Positions 1 through 6,617 of a stretch of DNA of 9,182 nucleotides are shown here, piece after piece. A program made the translations under genes and the position numbers. The notes below the pieces were generated by a model. That model saw only the letters and a program-made list of their open reading frames with translations. It was not told the DNA's origin and ran no database searches. Position 1 is the stretch's first letter. Every line of letters begins with the position of its first letter. Source of the stretch: Paracoccaceae bacterium (GTDB lineage Bacteria > Pseudomonadota > Alphaproteobacteria > Rhodobacterales > Rhodobacteraceae); assembly GCA_002400675.1 (NCBI GenBank), contig NVQY01000178.1:1-9182 (forward strand), given 5' to 3'.

Positions 1-690
1 GGGGTGGGTGGATTGATCTTCCAGCAACACCGCCTCGACCTTGCCGTCGCCAGCAATGGCGTTGGTGTGGGCGTTACAGATCACCTTGATGCCGCGGCTT
101 TCAAGTTCTTTTTGCAGCAGATAGCCGGCTGCCGGGTCAAGCTGACGCTCCATCAAATGGCCCATCAGGTGCAGAACCGTGACCTTCATGCCCTGTTCGT
201 TCAACGCGGCGGCGGCCTCAAGCCCCAGCAAACCGCCGCCGATGATAATGGCCTTGGCACCGGGTATCTTTGCTGCACCCAGCATCGTTTCGACGTCACC
301 CAGATCGCGAAAGCCGATCACACCGGGCAGATCATTGCCCTGTACCGGAATGAAAAACGAAGCCGAGCCAGTGGCGATCACCAGCTTGTCATAGGTGATT
401 TCCCCAGCCGCACTGATCACCTTTTTGGCCTTGCGGTCGATCCTGGTAATGGTTTCGCCAAAACGGCAGGTGATGCCGTTGGCGGCATACCAGTCGGCAT
501 CATGGGTGACGATTTCTTCGAATGTCTTGTCGCCCGACAGAACCGGCGACAGCATGATGCGGTTATAATTGCCGCGCGGTTCAGCCCCGAACAGGGTGAT
601 GTCCCAAGCGCCGCCAGCCAGTTCCAACAGCTCTTCCAGCATCCTTCCCGATGCCATTCCAGCCCCGATAACGACAAGTTTTTGCGACAT
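1..690 (-). CDS. nirB: Nitrite reductase [NAD(P)H] large subunit, N-terminal part (cut by window edge)
   Basis: Reading the reverse strand from the ATG at 690-688 gives 230 uninterrupted codons to the window edge. The protein is the FAD/NAD(P)H-binding front end of the siroheme nitrite reductase large subunit, which passes electrons from NAD(P)H to reduce nitrite to ammonia in the cytoplasm. Visible signatures are an N-terminal Rossmann stretch (KLVVIGAGMASGR, residues 4-16), the family segment EPRGNYNRIMLSP (about 47-59), the ATGS motif (about 117-120), and a second dinucleotide fold IIIGGGLLGLEAA (about 158-170) followed by HLMGHLMERQLDPAAG. The start is supported by AAAGGA about ten bases upstream. 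The [4Fe-4S]/siroheme domains would lie beyond the window. It is divergent from the LysR gene. A stand-alone rubredoxin- or ferredoxin-reductase-like protein is possible because only the front third is visible, but these segments fit NirB best. Confidence 0.85.
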   Translation of the reverse strand, partial: MSQKLVVIGAGMASGRMLEELLELAGGAWDITLFGAEPRGNYNRIMLSPVLSGDKTFEEIVTHDADWYAANGITCRFGETITRIDRKAKKVISAAGEITYDKLVIATGSASFFIPVQGNDLPGVIGFRDLGDVETMLGAAKIPGAKAIIIGGGLLGLEAAAALNEQGMKVTVLHLMGHLMERQLDPAAGYLLQKELESRGIKVICNAHTNAIAGDGKVEAVLLEDQSTHP

Positions 691-779
691 TCCGCAGGTC
701 CTTTTAGCAGATAGTGAATCACTTGGATTGTTGATAGAAGTTGAATGTGTTTCTGTCTGTTGCTAAGAAATCAGATACT

Positions 780-798
780 TGTTGCAAAAAACGCAACA
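780..798. promoter_or_regulatory. Inverted repeat TGTTGC-N7-GCAACA, candidate LysR-type regulator box
   Basis: This perfect 6+6 base inverted repeat has an A-rich seven-base centre and contains a T-N11-A arrangement, the general shape of LysR-type binding sites. It lies between nirB and the divergent LysR gene and ends 27 bases before the regulator's ATG, which suits autoregulation and/or control of nirB. The link to this regulator is inferred from position and shape only. Confidence 0.5.
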
Positions 799-825
799 CA
801 TGAGTTTTCCTGTGAAAGTCAGCAG

Positions 826-1728
826 ATGCGCCATCTTCAGGTTCTGAAATACATCGAAAAAATCGCCCGCACCGGGTCTTTGCGCAGTGCGGCGGAAGAG
901 CTGAGCATCACGCCATCGGCGCTGAACCGGCGGATACTGGGCATCGAAGAAGAACTGGGTGTCGAGATATTTGAACGCCACCCGGCGGGGTTGCGCCCCA
1001 ATATTGCCGGTGAAATCCTGCTTAAACATATCCGCGACCAGATCGCCGATATGGACCGGGTGAAATCTCGCATCGCCGATCTGACGGGCATGCGCGCGGG
1101 TCACATCAACATCGCCACCACCCGCGAAGTGGTGCAATTCTTTCTGCCCGCCCTGATCAAACGCCATCTGGTCGATTTCCCTGCCGTTACCTTCAGCGTT
1201 AACCTGCATGAACGCGGCGAGGCCGAAACATCGCTGTTGGATCATACCAATGACATCGCCATTGTGTTTGAGCCGATTCACCTGAAATCGTTGCGAACCG
1301 TCTATTCCGGGCCGCAACAGATGTTCTGTATCATGTCAGAGGGGCATCCTCTTGCCAGCCGCGAGCATCTGAAAATCTATGATTGCGTCGATTATCCGCT
1401 GTTGTTGCCCAAGCACCCGGAAGGTATCCGTCAGGTGCTGGACGGGGCGGCCGAAAAGATCGGCATCACCATGCAACCGGCGCTGGAATCCAACAGCCTT
1501 GATCTGTTGCGCCTGATGTCACAGGACAGCGAGGCGCTTAGTTTTTGTCTGGCGATTAACCTGAGACCGGATCTGGCGAACGACCGCCTGGCCATGGTGC
1601 CAATGGAATTAGGTGGATTTCCGCAGGGTTTTTTGGTTGCGGGTCATCTGCGCGGGCGCACCTTGCCGGTGGCTGCCGCGCGGTTTCTGGAAAGTGTCAC
1701 CAAGGACCTTTCGCTGCGGTTTTCCTAG
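826..1728 (+). CDS. LysR-family transcriptional regulator
   Basis: This 300-residue protein has the usual LysR-type length. The N-terminal winged helix-turn-helix is clear: GSLRSAAEELSITPSALNRR (about 17-36), then LGIEEELGVEIFERHPAGLRP and the linker helix up to about residue 90. The remainder is the periplasmic-binding-like effector domain, beginning near GHINIATTREVV. It should act as a cytoplasmic DNA-binding activator or repressor. I chose the ATG at 826 because the helix-turn-helix then starts a few residues in, as is normal. The in-frame ATG at 745 would add an unrelated 27-residue leader running through the palindrome at 780-798. The gene is divergent from nirB and convergent, with a 10-base gap, to the CoA-transferase pair. 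Divergence makes nirB or itself the likeliest target, but control of the acyl-CoA genes is possible. The effector is unknown. Confidence 0.9.
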   Translation: MRHLQVLKYIEKIARTGSLRSAAEELSITPSALNRRILGIEEELGVEIFERHPAGLRPNIAGEILLKHIRDQIADMDRVKSRIADLTGMRAGHINIATTREVVQFFLPALIKRHLVDFPAVTFSVNLHERGEAETSLLDHTNDIAIVFEPIHLKSLRTVYSGPQQMFCIMSEGHPLASREHLKIYDCVDYPLLLPKHPEGIRQVLDGAAEKIGITMQPALESNSLDLLRLMSQDSEALSFCLAINLRPDLANDRLAMVPMELGGFPQGFLVAGHLRGRTLPVAAARFLESVTKDLSLRFS

Positions 1729-1738
1729 TGCAGGGCCG

Positions 1739-2899
1739 TTAGTCCTTTTTCAGAATGTCTATGTTGTGCTGGCCGGGCGTGGGGGCTGGTGCCAGGTCAG
1801 CCCGCGCCGGTGTCTTTGAAAACCTGACCGAAGGTCGGGTGGTCCAGATCTGGCCTTCGCTGGGGTGGTCAATGCGTTGAAAAAACCCTGTGGCGGCAAG
1901 GTGCGGGTCATTGGGCAGATCGTGCAATTGACGCACCGGCATGGCCGGGATGTCGGCCTCTTGCATCAGGTCAAGCCATTTTTCGGTGCTGTGTTGCGGG
2001 GCCATCTGCGCCACCATGTCGTAAATTGCACCGATGTTGCGGCTACGCTCGTCCATATTGGTCACCCAAGGGTGGTCAAGCATGTCCTCGCGGCCCACCA
2101 CCGTGAAAAACCGCGCCCATTGGGCGTTGGAATAGGGCAGGATGGTTACATATCCATCCGCTGTTTTCACCGGTCGACGATGCGGCACCAACATACGCTG
2201 ATAGCCAAAATTTTGCGGCTCATCCTCGAACGTGGCGGCAGCCATGTGTTCGACCAGCAGGAATGCGGCAAGGGTCTCGAACATCGGCACTTCGACATGC
2301 TGCGCCTCGCCGGTGCGTTCGCGGTGGAACAACGCGGCGATGATGGCGTGCGCCGCCGTCACGCCGCCCAGTTTGTCGGCAATGATTGTTGGCACATAGG
2401 CGGGTGGGGCGTCGGGGTTGGCCATCATCGCCATGCCAGCCATGCCCGACACCGCCTGCACGCTGTCGTCATAGGCGGGTTTGTCGGCGTAGGGTCCGTC
2501 CGAGCCGAAGCCAACCAGCGCCACGGTGATCAGCGCCGGGTTGATAGCCGTCAGTTGTTCGGGCGTCAGGCCCAGTCGTTTCAGCGCGGCGGGCCGGACG
2601 GAGGACGCAAAGACATCGGCGTCGCCCAGCAGGTCGTGCAATGCGGCGCGCCCCTCATCAGTTTTGAGGTCAATCTGAACGCTGCGCTTGTTGCGGTTGA
2701 CGCCAAGATAGACCGCCCCCATGCCCGGATTTTGCATCGGTTGCACAAGTCGCAGCATGTCGCCTTCGGGCGGTTCGACCTTGATCACATCGGCCCCGAG
2801 ATCGCCCAGCATTTGCGTCGCCAGCGGCCCGAATACCACCGCTGTCATGTCGATGACCTTGATCCCGGCAAGCGGGCCGGGGCGGGTATTCTTAGTCAT
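1739..2899 (-). CDS. CaiB/BaiF class III CoA-transferase (second gene of the leftward pair)
   Basis: This 386-residue protein matches the class III CoA-transferase family in length and layout. These enzymes move CoA between carboxylic acids through an aspartyl-CoA thioester. The N-terminal hallmark GIKVIDMTAVVFGPLATQMLGDLGADVIKVE (split here by residue range 12-42) is followed by NRNKRSVQIDLK and LVGFGSDGPYADKPAYD. The probable catalytic aspartate is D175 in IIADKLGG, at the position of Asp169 in formyl-CoA transferase. The histidine that marks alpha-methylacyl-CoA racemases is replaced (PAYDDSVQ), so a transferase is favoured over a racemase. Its ATG overlaps the stop of the upstream CoA-transferase (ATGA), with AAGGA six bases before it, implying translational coupling and perhaps a two-subunit enzyme. 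Donor and acceptor cannot be deduced. Confidence 0.9.
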   Translation of the reverse strand: MTKNTRPGPLAGIKVIDMTAVVFGPLATQMLGDLGADVIKVEPPEGDMLRLVQPMQNPGMGAVYLGVNRNKRSVQIDLKTDEGRAALHDLLGDADVFASSVRPAALKRLGLTPEQLTAINPALITVALVGFGSDGPYADKPAYDDSVQAVSGMAGMAMMANPDAPPAYVPTIIADKLGGVTAAHAIIAALFHRERTGEAQHVEVPMFETLAAFLLVEHMAAATFEDEPQNFGYQRMLVPHRRPVKTADGYVTILPYSNAQWARFFTVVGREDMLDHPWVTNMDERSRNIGAIYDMVAQMAPQHSTEKWLDLMQEADIPAMPVRQLHDLPNDPHLAATGFFQRIDHPSEGQIWTTRPSVRFSKTPARADLAPAPTPGQHNIDILKKD

Positions 2900-4065
2900 G
2901 TTGGTTCCTTAGGTGTTGCGGTGTCTTGGCCGGTGAACTCTTGCAGCGCTGCTTTGGTGTGCGCGCCATATTCCGGTGAAGGGCCAAGGCCCGGCGTTTC
3001 ATCAGAGCGCCGGATTGGCGGGGCGGGCAGGTTGACCTGGCCCGATGGTGTGCCCACCGCGACCCGGTCAAGTTGTGGGTGTTTCGACAGGGCTGTGACG
3101 TCATTGACCGCACCGCGTGCGATACCGGCGCGGTCGAGGATGTCGGCCATTTCGGTGCGGTTGAACGCGGCAAAGGCCGTCTCGATGATGAGGTCGAGTT
3201 CATGGCGATTGTCGGCCCGCAATTGATTGGTGTGAAAGCGCGGATCGTCGGCCAGATCACCCTGCCTCAGCACCGCGGAACAAAAGCGTCGCCATTCTGC
3301 ATCGGTTTGCGCGGCAACGACGATCTGTTCGCCATCGCCACAACGATAGGCGCCATAAGGGCTGATCACCGGATGGCTTAGCCCCACGCGCGGCGTTGGC
3401 CGGTCAAGGTATTCCTGAAACAACAAGGGGGCCGTCATCCAGTCAGCCATGGTGTCAAACATCGCAACCGACACGCCCCGGCCTTTGCCGGTTTGGGCGC
3501 GTTCCACCAATGCCTCGCAAATGGCGGCATGGGCGGTCATGCCGGTGGCGATATCGCAGACCGATACCCCGACACGGCCCGGCGCATCCGCCGTTCCGGT
3601 GATTGAGGCAAGCCCGCTTTCGCATTGCACCAGAAGGTCATAGGCCTTTGCATCTTTCATAGGTCCATCCGCGCCGTACCCGGTGATATCGCAGGTGATC
3701 AGCCGTGGAAAGCGTTGGCGCAGGCTTGCGGAATCAAGGCCCAGTTTTTGCAAGGCACCGGGGGCGAGATTCTGGAGGAATACATCGGCCTGCGCCAGCA
3801 TCGCCTCAAGCAGGTTACGGCCAGCCGGGTCTTTGATATCCAGTTCAACCGATTCCTTGCCCCGGTTGAGCCAGACGAAATAGGCACTTTCACCGTCAAC
3901 CGCCGAGTCGTAGCGACGGGCGAAATCCCCGCCCCCAGGGCGTTCCACCTTGATCACCCGCGCCCCGGCATCGGCCAGCCGAGACGAAGTAAAGGGGGCC
4001 GCCACTGCCTGTTCGAGGGCGATGACCAGAATGCCGTCGAGCGGGCGGGCACGGGTTTGTGTCAT
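2896..4065 (-). CDS. CaiB/BaiF class III CoA-transferase (first gene of the leftward pair)
   Basis: This 389-residue protein is the first gene of the leftward operon. Family features in order: GILVIALEQAVAAPFTSSRL (11-30), GARVIKVERPGGGDFAR (34-50), LNRGKESVELDIK (66-78), ITGYGADGPMKDAKAYD (127-143), and VCDIATGMTAHAA (169-181) with probable catalytic aspartate D171. The racemase histidine is absent (AYDLLVQ at 141-147), so it is read as a transferase that activates an organic acid using a CoA-thioester donor. Its last four bases are shared with the next gene. The start has only a weak ribosome site (CTGGA about eight bases upstream). The 5' region holds a divergent promoter and the TTCTAAC operator, linking its expression to the rightward beta-oxidation-type operon. 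The exact substrate is unknown. Family names such as succinyl-CoA:acid transferase would be guesses. Confidence 0.9.
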   Translation of the reverse strand: MTQTRARPLDGILVIALEQAVAAPFTSSRLADAGARVIKVERPGGGDFARRYDSAVDGESAYFVWLNRGKESVELDIKDPAGRNLLEAMLAQADVFLQNLAPGALQKLGLDSASLRQRFPRLITCDITGYGADGPMKDAKAYDLLVQCESGLASITGTADAPGRVGVSVCDIATGMTAHAAICEALVERAQTGKGRGVSVAMFDTMADWMTAPLLFQEYLDRPTPRVGLSHPVISPYGAYRCGDGEQIVVAAQTDAEWRRFCSAVLRQGDLADDPRFHTNQLRADNRHELDLIIETAFAAFNRTEMADILDRAGIARGAVNDVTALSKHPQLDRVAVGTPSGQVNLPAPPIRRSDETPGLGPSPEYGAHTKAALQEFTGQDTATPKEPT

Positions 4066-4105
4066 TGAAATATCCAGCCTTGGAATTAGAACTGTGTTTA
4101 CTTGC

Positions 4106-4133
4106 TTGCCCTTTTTCTAACGATTGTTAGAAT
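4106..4133 (+). promoter_or_regulatory. Predicted rightward sigma-70 promoter for the DUF35-thiolase-MaoC-racemase operon
   Basis: TTGCCC (4106-4111) and TAGAAT (4128-4133) are separated by 16 bases, with 4/6 and 5/6 matches to consensus. The -10 box lies inside the right arm of the operator palindrome. The spacing is one base short of ideal, and an alternative pairing (TTGCTT at 4102-4107 with TGTTAG at 4125-4130) is weaker. It would leave a leader of roughly 55 bases before the ATG at 4196. Confidence 0.4.
4114..4133. promoter_or_regulatory. Operator 1: inverted repeat with core TTCTAAC-N4-GTTAGAA
   Basis: The sequence is TTTCTAACG-AT-TGTTAGAAT. Seven-base core arms TTCTAAC/GTTAGAA are perfectly inverted around a four-base centre. 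It lies between divergent operons and overlaps the -10 boxes predicted on both strands. A near-identical copy sits at 7788-7807 before the third operon. The short-spacer, two-fold symmetric form resembles TetR-family operators. No TetR-type gene is in the window, so the binding protein is unidentified. Confidence 0.75.
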
Positions 4134-4142
4134 ACCCGTCAA
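4114..4142 (-). promoter_or_regulatory. Predicted leftward sigma-70 promoter for the CoA-transferase pair
   Basis: On the minus strand TTGACG (4142-4137) is followed after 17 bases by TAGAAA (4119-4114), matching the -35 box at 5/6 and the -10 box at 4/6. The operator palindrome covers the -10 box and most of the spacer, so a bound regulator would block polymerase. The ATG of the first CoA-transferase lies about 50 bases downstream. Prediction from sequence only. Confidence 0.5.
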
Positions 4143-4180
4143 CAATGGATTCGCTGACAAGACGTGCGGCGATCATTATC

Positions 4181-4188
4181 AGGGAAGG
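4181..4188 (+). promoter_or_regulatory. Ribosome binding site that fixes the DUF35 gene start
   Basis: AGGGAAGG lies seven bases before the ATG at 4196. Two earlier in-frame starts (TTG at 4124 inside the operator, ATG at 4145) have no such site, so 4196 is preferred. Confidence 0.7.
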
Positions 4189-4195
4189 CAGGGGC

Positions 4196-4570
4196 ATGAG
4201 CCAAATGGGACCGGATGCAACCTTTCGCGAGGGGCTGGAGCGCGGCGAAATCAGGCTGCAAAAATGCCGGTCTTGCGGGCAATCGGTGTTTTTCCCCAGG
4301 GTCGCCTGCCCGAATTGTCATGGCATTGACCTGGACTGGCAACAGGTGTCGGGCAAGGGCGAGGTGTATACCACCACCACCGTGCGCAGAAAACCCGAGC
4401 GCGGCGGCGATTATAACGTCTGCATGGTGGAGCTGGCCGAAGGTGCGCGGATGATGAGTCGGGTTACCGGCTTTGCGCCCGACCTTGTGGCCATCGGCAT
4501 GGCGGTGACGCTGTTTGTGGGCGACATTGACGACACGGCGGCCGTGCTGTGCAAACCGGCAGAGGTTTAA
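4196..4570 (+). CDS. DUF35 zinc-ribbon/OB-fold protein, probable partner of the thiolase-like protein
   Basis: This 124-residue protein has the standard DUF35 layout. A short N-terminal helix (FREGLERGEIRLQKC, 10-24) leads into a rubredoxin-like zinc ribbon with cysteines C24, C27, C38 and C41 (CX2C-X10-CX2C, including PRVACPNC). An OB-fold follows, beginning GKGEVYTTTTVRR, with strands through MSRVTGF and VTLFVGD. DUF35 proteins are known to dock onto thiolase-fold enzymes and are needed for activity in steroid side-chain aldolases and related complexes. They do not carry the main catalytic residues. The thiolase-like gene begins three bases after this stop, so a stable complex is the obvious inference. 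It is the first gene of a four-gene operon preceded by operator 1. The start is set by the AGGGAAGG site. Family assignment is secure, while the exact role depends on the partner. Confidence 0.92.
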   Translation: MSQMGPDATFREGLERGEIRLQKCRSCGQSVFFPRVACPNCHGIDLDWQQVSGKGEVYTTTTVRRKPERGGDYNVCMVELAEGARMMSRVTGFAPDLVAIGMAVTLFVGDIDDTAAVLCKPAEV

Positions 4571-4573
4571 AGC

Positions 4574-5725
4574 ATGACACATGAATTACGCGGTAAATCG
4601 GCGATTGCCGGGCTGGGCCATGCAGGATTTGGCGAGGCGCACGGCCAAACCGCCTATGAGATTATGGCCGAGGCATCGTTGACGGCATTGGCAGATGCGG
4701 GGCTGGGGCTGGGCGATGTGGATGGGCTGTTTTGCACCATGATGGAAGACAGTATGCCGGTGCTGATGGCGGCGGAATATCTGGGTATTCAGCCGGGGGT
4801 CATGGAAGGCACGATGTTTGGTGGGTCGTCGTTTGTCGACTATCTTGGCAAGGCGACAATGGCGCTGAATGCGGGCCTGTGTGATGTGGCGCTGATCTGC
4901 TACGGTTCGAACCAGCGCACGGCGGCGGGGCGGTTGGTGACAGCGTCGCGGGTGCCGCCCTATGAGGGTCTGTATCAGCCAAGATACCCAGTGTCGGCCT
5001 ATGCCATGGCGGCGGCGCGGCACATGTATGAATATGGTACCACGCGCGAACAACTGGCTGATGTGGCGGTCGCCGCGCGCGCTTGGGCGCGGCACAACCC
5101 CGAAGCATTTGAGCGGGGCGAATTAACCCGCGAGGACGTTTTGAATGCCAGAATGATCAGCGACCCGCTTGGGGTGCGCGATTGCTGTCTGGTGACAGAT
5201 GGCGGCGGCGCGCTGGTATTGGTGCGGGGTGAGCGGGCCGGTGATTTCCCCAATGCGCCGGTGCATGTGCTGGGTGTAGGGGCGGGCAGCACCCACCGCC
5301 AGATCTCGCAGATGCCGGATTTCACCACTACCGGCGCGCGCGAAAGCGGCAAACGGGCGTTTGAGATGGCCGGGGTTGGTCCGGGTGATATCGACGTGGT
5401 CGAGCTTTATGACGCGTTCACCATCAACACGATCCTGTTTCTGGAAGACCTTGGGTTTTGCGCCAAAGGCGACGGCGGCGCGTTTGTTGCGGATGGCCGC
5501 ATAGCGCCCGGCGGCGCGTTGCCGGTCAACACCAATGGTGGCGGGCTGTCCTGCGTGCATCCGGGCATGTACGGCATATTCACGATTATTGAAGCGGCGC
5601 GCCAGATACGCGGCGACGCGCCGGGGATGCAACTGGACGGGGTGGAACTGGCGTTGGCGCATGGCAATGGCGGGGTTTTGTCCAGTCAGGTCACCGCCAT
5701 TCTGGGCGCTGCCAGCACGGTTTAG
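4574..5725 (+). CDS. Thiolase-fold protein of the SCPx/Ltp type lacking the catalytic cysteines; candidate aldolase
   Basis: This 383-residue protein has the length and fold pattern of SCPx/lipid-transfer-type thiolases: KSAIAGLGHAGFGE at the start, LADAGLGLGDVDGLF (39-53), ALNAGLCDVALICYGSNQRT (97-116), VTDGGGALVL (208-217), VELYDAFTINTILFLEDLGF (276-295), NTNGGGLSCVHPGMYG (319-334), and LAHGNGG near the end. The nucleophilic cysteine position reads MFGGSSF (G84 in its place). The HDCF/NEAF-type motif reads YDAF (Y279), and the C-terminal CxG cysteine is replaced around H363. The HPG histidine (H329) remains. Classical thiolysis is therefore unlikely. Loss of both cysteines is known for Ltp2, a thiolase-fold retro-aldolase that works with a DUF35 partner, and here a DUF35 gene sits immediately upstream. 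A ribosome site AGAGG lies eight bases before the ATG. Substrate unknown. A non-catalytic or condensing role remains possible. Confidence 0.85.
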   Translation: MTHELRGKSAIAGLGHAGFGEAHGQTAYEIMAEASLTALADAGLGLGDVDGLFCTMMEDSMPVLMAAEYLGIQPGVMEGTMFGGSSFVDYLGKATMALNAGLCDVALICYGSNQRTAAGRLVTASRVPPYEGLYQPRYPVSAYAMAAARHMYEYGTTREQLADVAVAARAWARHNPEAFERGELTREDVLNARMISDPLGVRDCCLVTDGGGALVLVRGERAGDFPNAPVHVLGVGAGSTHRQISQMPDFTTTGARESGKRAFEMAGVGPGDIDVVELYDAFTINTILFLEDLGFCAKGDGGAFVADGRIAPGGALPVNTNGGGLSCVHPGMYGIFTIIEAARQIRGDAPGMQLDGVELALAHGNGGVLSSQVTAILGAASTV

Positions 5726-5747
5726 AATTTCATAGGGATACAACAAG

Positions 5748-6605
5748 ATGCCATTGAATATTGATGCACTGAACGCCTGGGTGTTTGAGGATATCGAACA
5801 TACTTACACCGCCCGCGACACCATGCTTTATGCGCTTGGGCTGGGATTTGGCGAGGATCCGCTGGACGAAAGTGAGTTGGCGTATGTCTATGAGGACGGC
5901 TTGCAGGCCGCACCTTCGATGGCCGTTGTGCTTGGTTACCCGGGGTTTTGGCTGAAAGACCCGAAAACCGGGATCACCTGGCAAAAGGTGCTGCACGGTG
6001 AACAATGGCTGGATATTTACAAACCGCTGCCGGTTGCAGGCAAGGTGATTGGCCGCACCAGGATCGACAAGATTTCCGACAAGGGCGACAAGGGGGCGGT
6101 GATGTACCTAAGCCGCGACATCATTGATGCCGCCAGCGGTGAGACGCTGGCCAAGGTGAGCATGTCGACCTTTTGTCGGGGGGATGGCGGATTTGGCGGC
6201 GAAAATCTGGCCGGACCGACGCCCGCGATATTGCCCGACCGGGCGCCGGATCATGTGTGCGATCTGACTACCCTGCCGCGTCAGGCGCTGATTTACCGCC
6301 TTAGCGGCGATTACAACCCGCTGCATGCTGACCCGAAGGTGGCGCAAGCCGCCGGGTTTGCACAACCTATCCTGCATGGGCTGGCGACTTACGGGTTGGC
6401 GGGTCGGGCGATCCTGCGCAGCCTGTGCGACAATGATGCGGCCCGCCTGACCGGGCTGGACGTGCGGTTCTCCGCGCCGGTCTATCCCGGCGAAACCGTG
6501 CGGTTCGAGATTTGGCAGGACGGGGCCGAGGCCCGTTTTCGCGCGTCTGTGCCCGAGCGCGACAATCTGCTGGTGCTGAACAATGGCGCCGCCCGCCTGA
6601 CCTGA
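5748..6605 (+). CDS. Two-hot-dog MaoC/hydratase-2 family enoyl-CoA hydratase
   Basis: This 285-residue protein has the double hot-dog layout of (R)-specific 2-enoyl-CoA hydratase 2, the hydratase part of eukaryotic peroxisomal MFE-2. The N-terminal half (TYTARDTMLYALGLGFGEDP, 19-38; VLHGEQWLDIYKPLP, 81-95) resembles the substrate-binding MaoC N domain. The C-terminal half carries the hydratase-2 signature YRLSGDYNPLHADP (183-196) with catalytic-type residues D188, N190 and H193, followed by GFAQPILHGLATYG (203-216). The expected reaction is reversible hydration of a trans-2-enoyl-CoA to a (3R)-hydroxyacyl-CoA in the cytoplasm. It lies 22 bases after the thiolase-like gene and 12 bases before the racemase, so it should act in the same pathway. 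An AGGG ten bases upstream supports the ATG. Chain length and branching of the substrate cannot be told. Confidence 0.9.
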   Translation: MPLNIDALNAWVFEDIEHTYTARDTMLYALGLGFGEDPLDESELAYVYEDGLQAAPSMAVVLGYPGFWLKDPKTGITWQKVLHGEQWLDIYKPLPVAGKVIGRTRIDKISDKGDKGAVMYLSRDIIDAASGETLAKVSMSTFCRGDGGFGGENLAGPTPAILPDRAPDHVCDLTTLPRQALIYRLSGDYNPLHADPKVAQAAGFAQPILHGLATYGLAGRAILRSLCDNDAARLTGLDVRFSAPVYPGETVRFEIWQDGAEARFRASVPERDNLLVLNNGAARLT

Positions 6606-6617
6606 AAGGACATTTCG

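Noticed and set aside
745..825. Upstream in-frame ATG extending the LysR protein by 27 residues
   Set aside because: The leader is not family-like and would read through the palindrome at 780-798. The helix-turn-helix is correctly placed from the ATG at 826.
1865..3226. A 453-codon open frame on the + strand
   Set aside because: It lies antisense to both CoA-transferase genes, which have clear family motifs and coupled starts. Its translation is rich in His, Arg and Gln with no recognisable domain, as expected for the antisense of GC-rich coding DNA.
4124..4195. Earlier TTG (4124) or ATG (4145) start for the DUF35 gene
   Set aside because: The TTG lies inside the operator and neither start has a ribosome site, while AGGGAAGG is well placed for the ATG at 4196.
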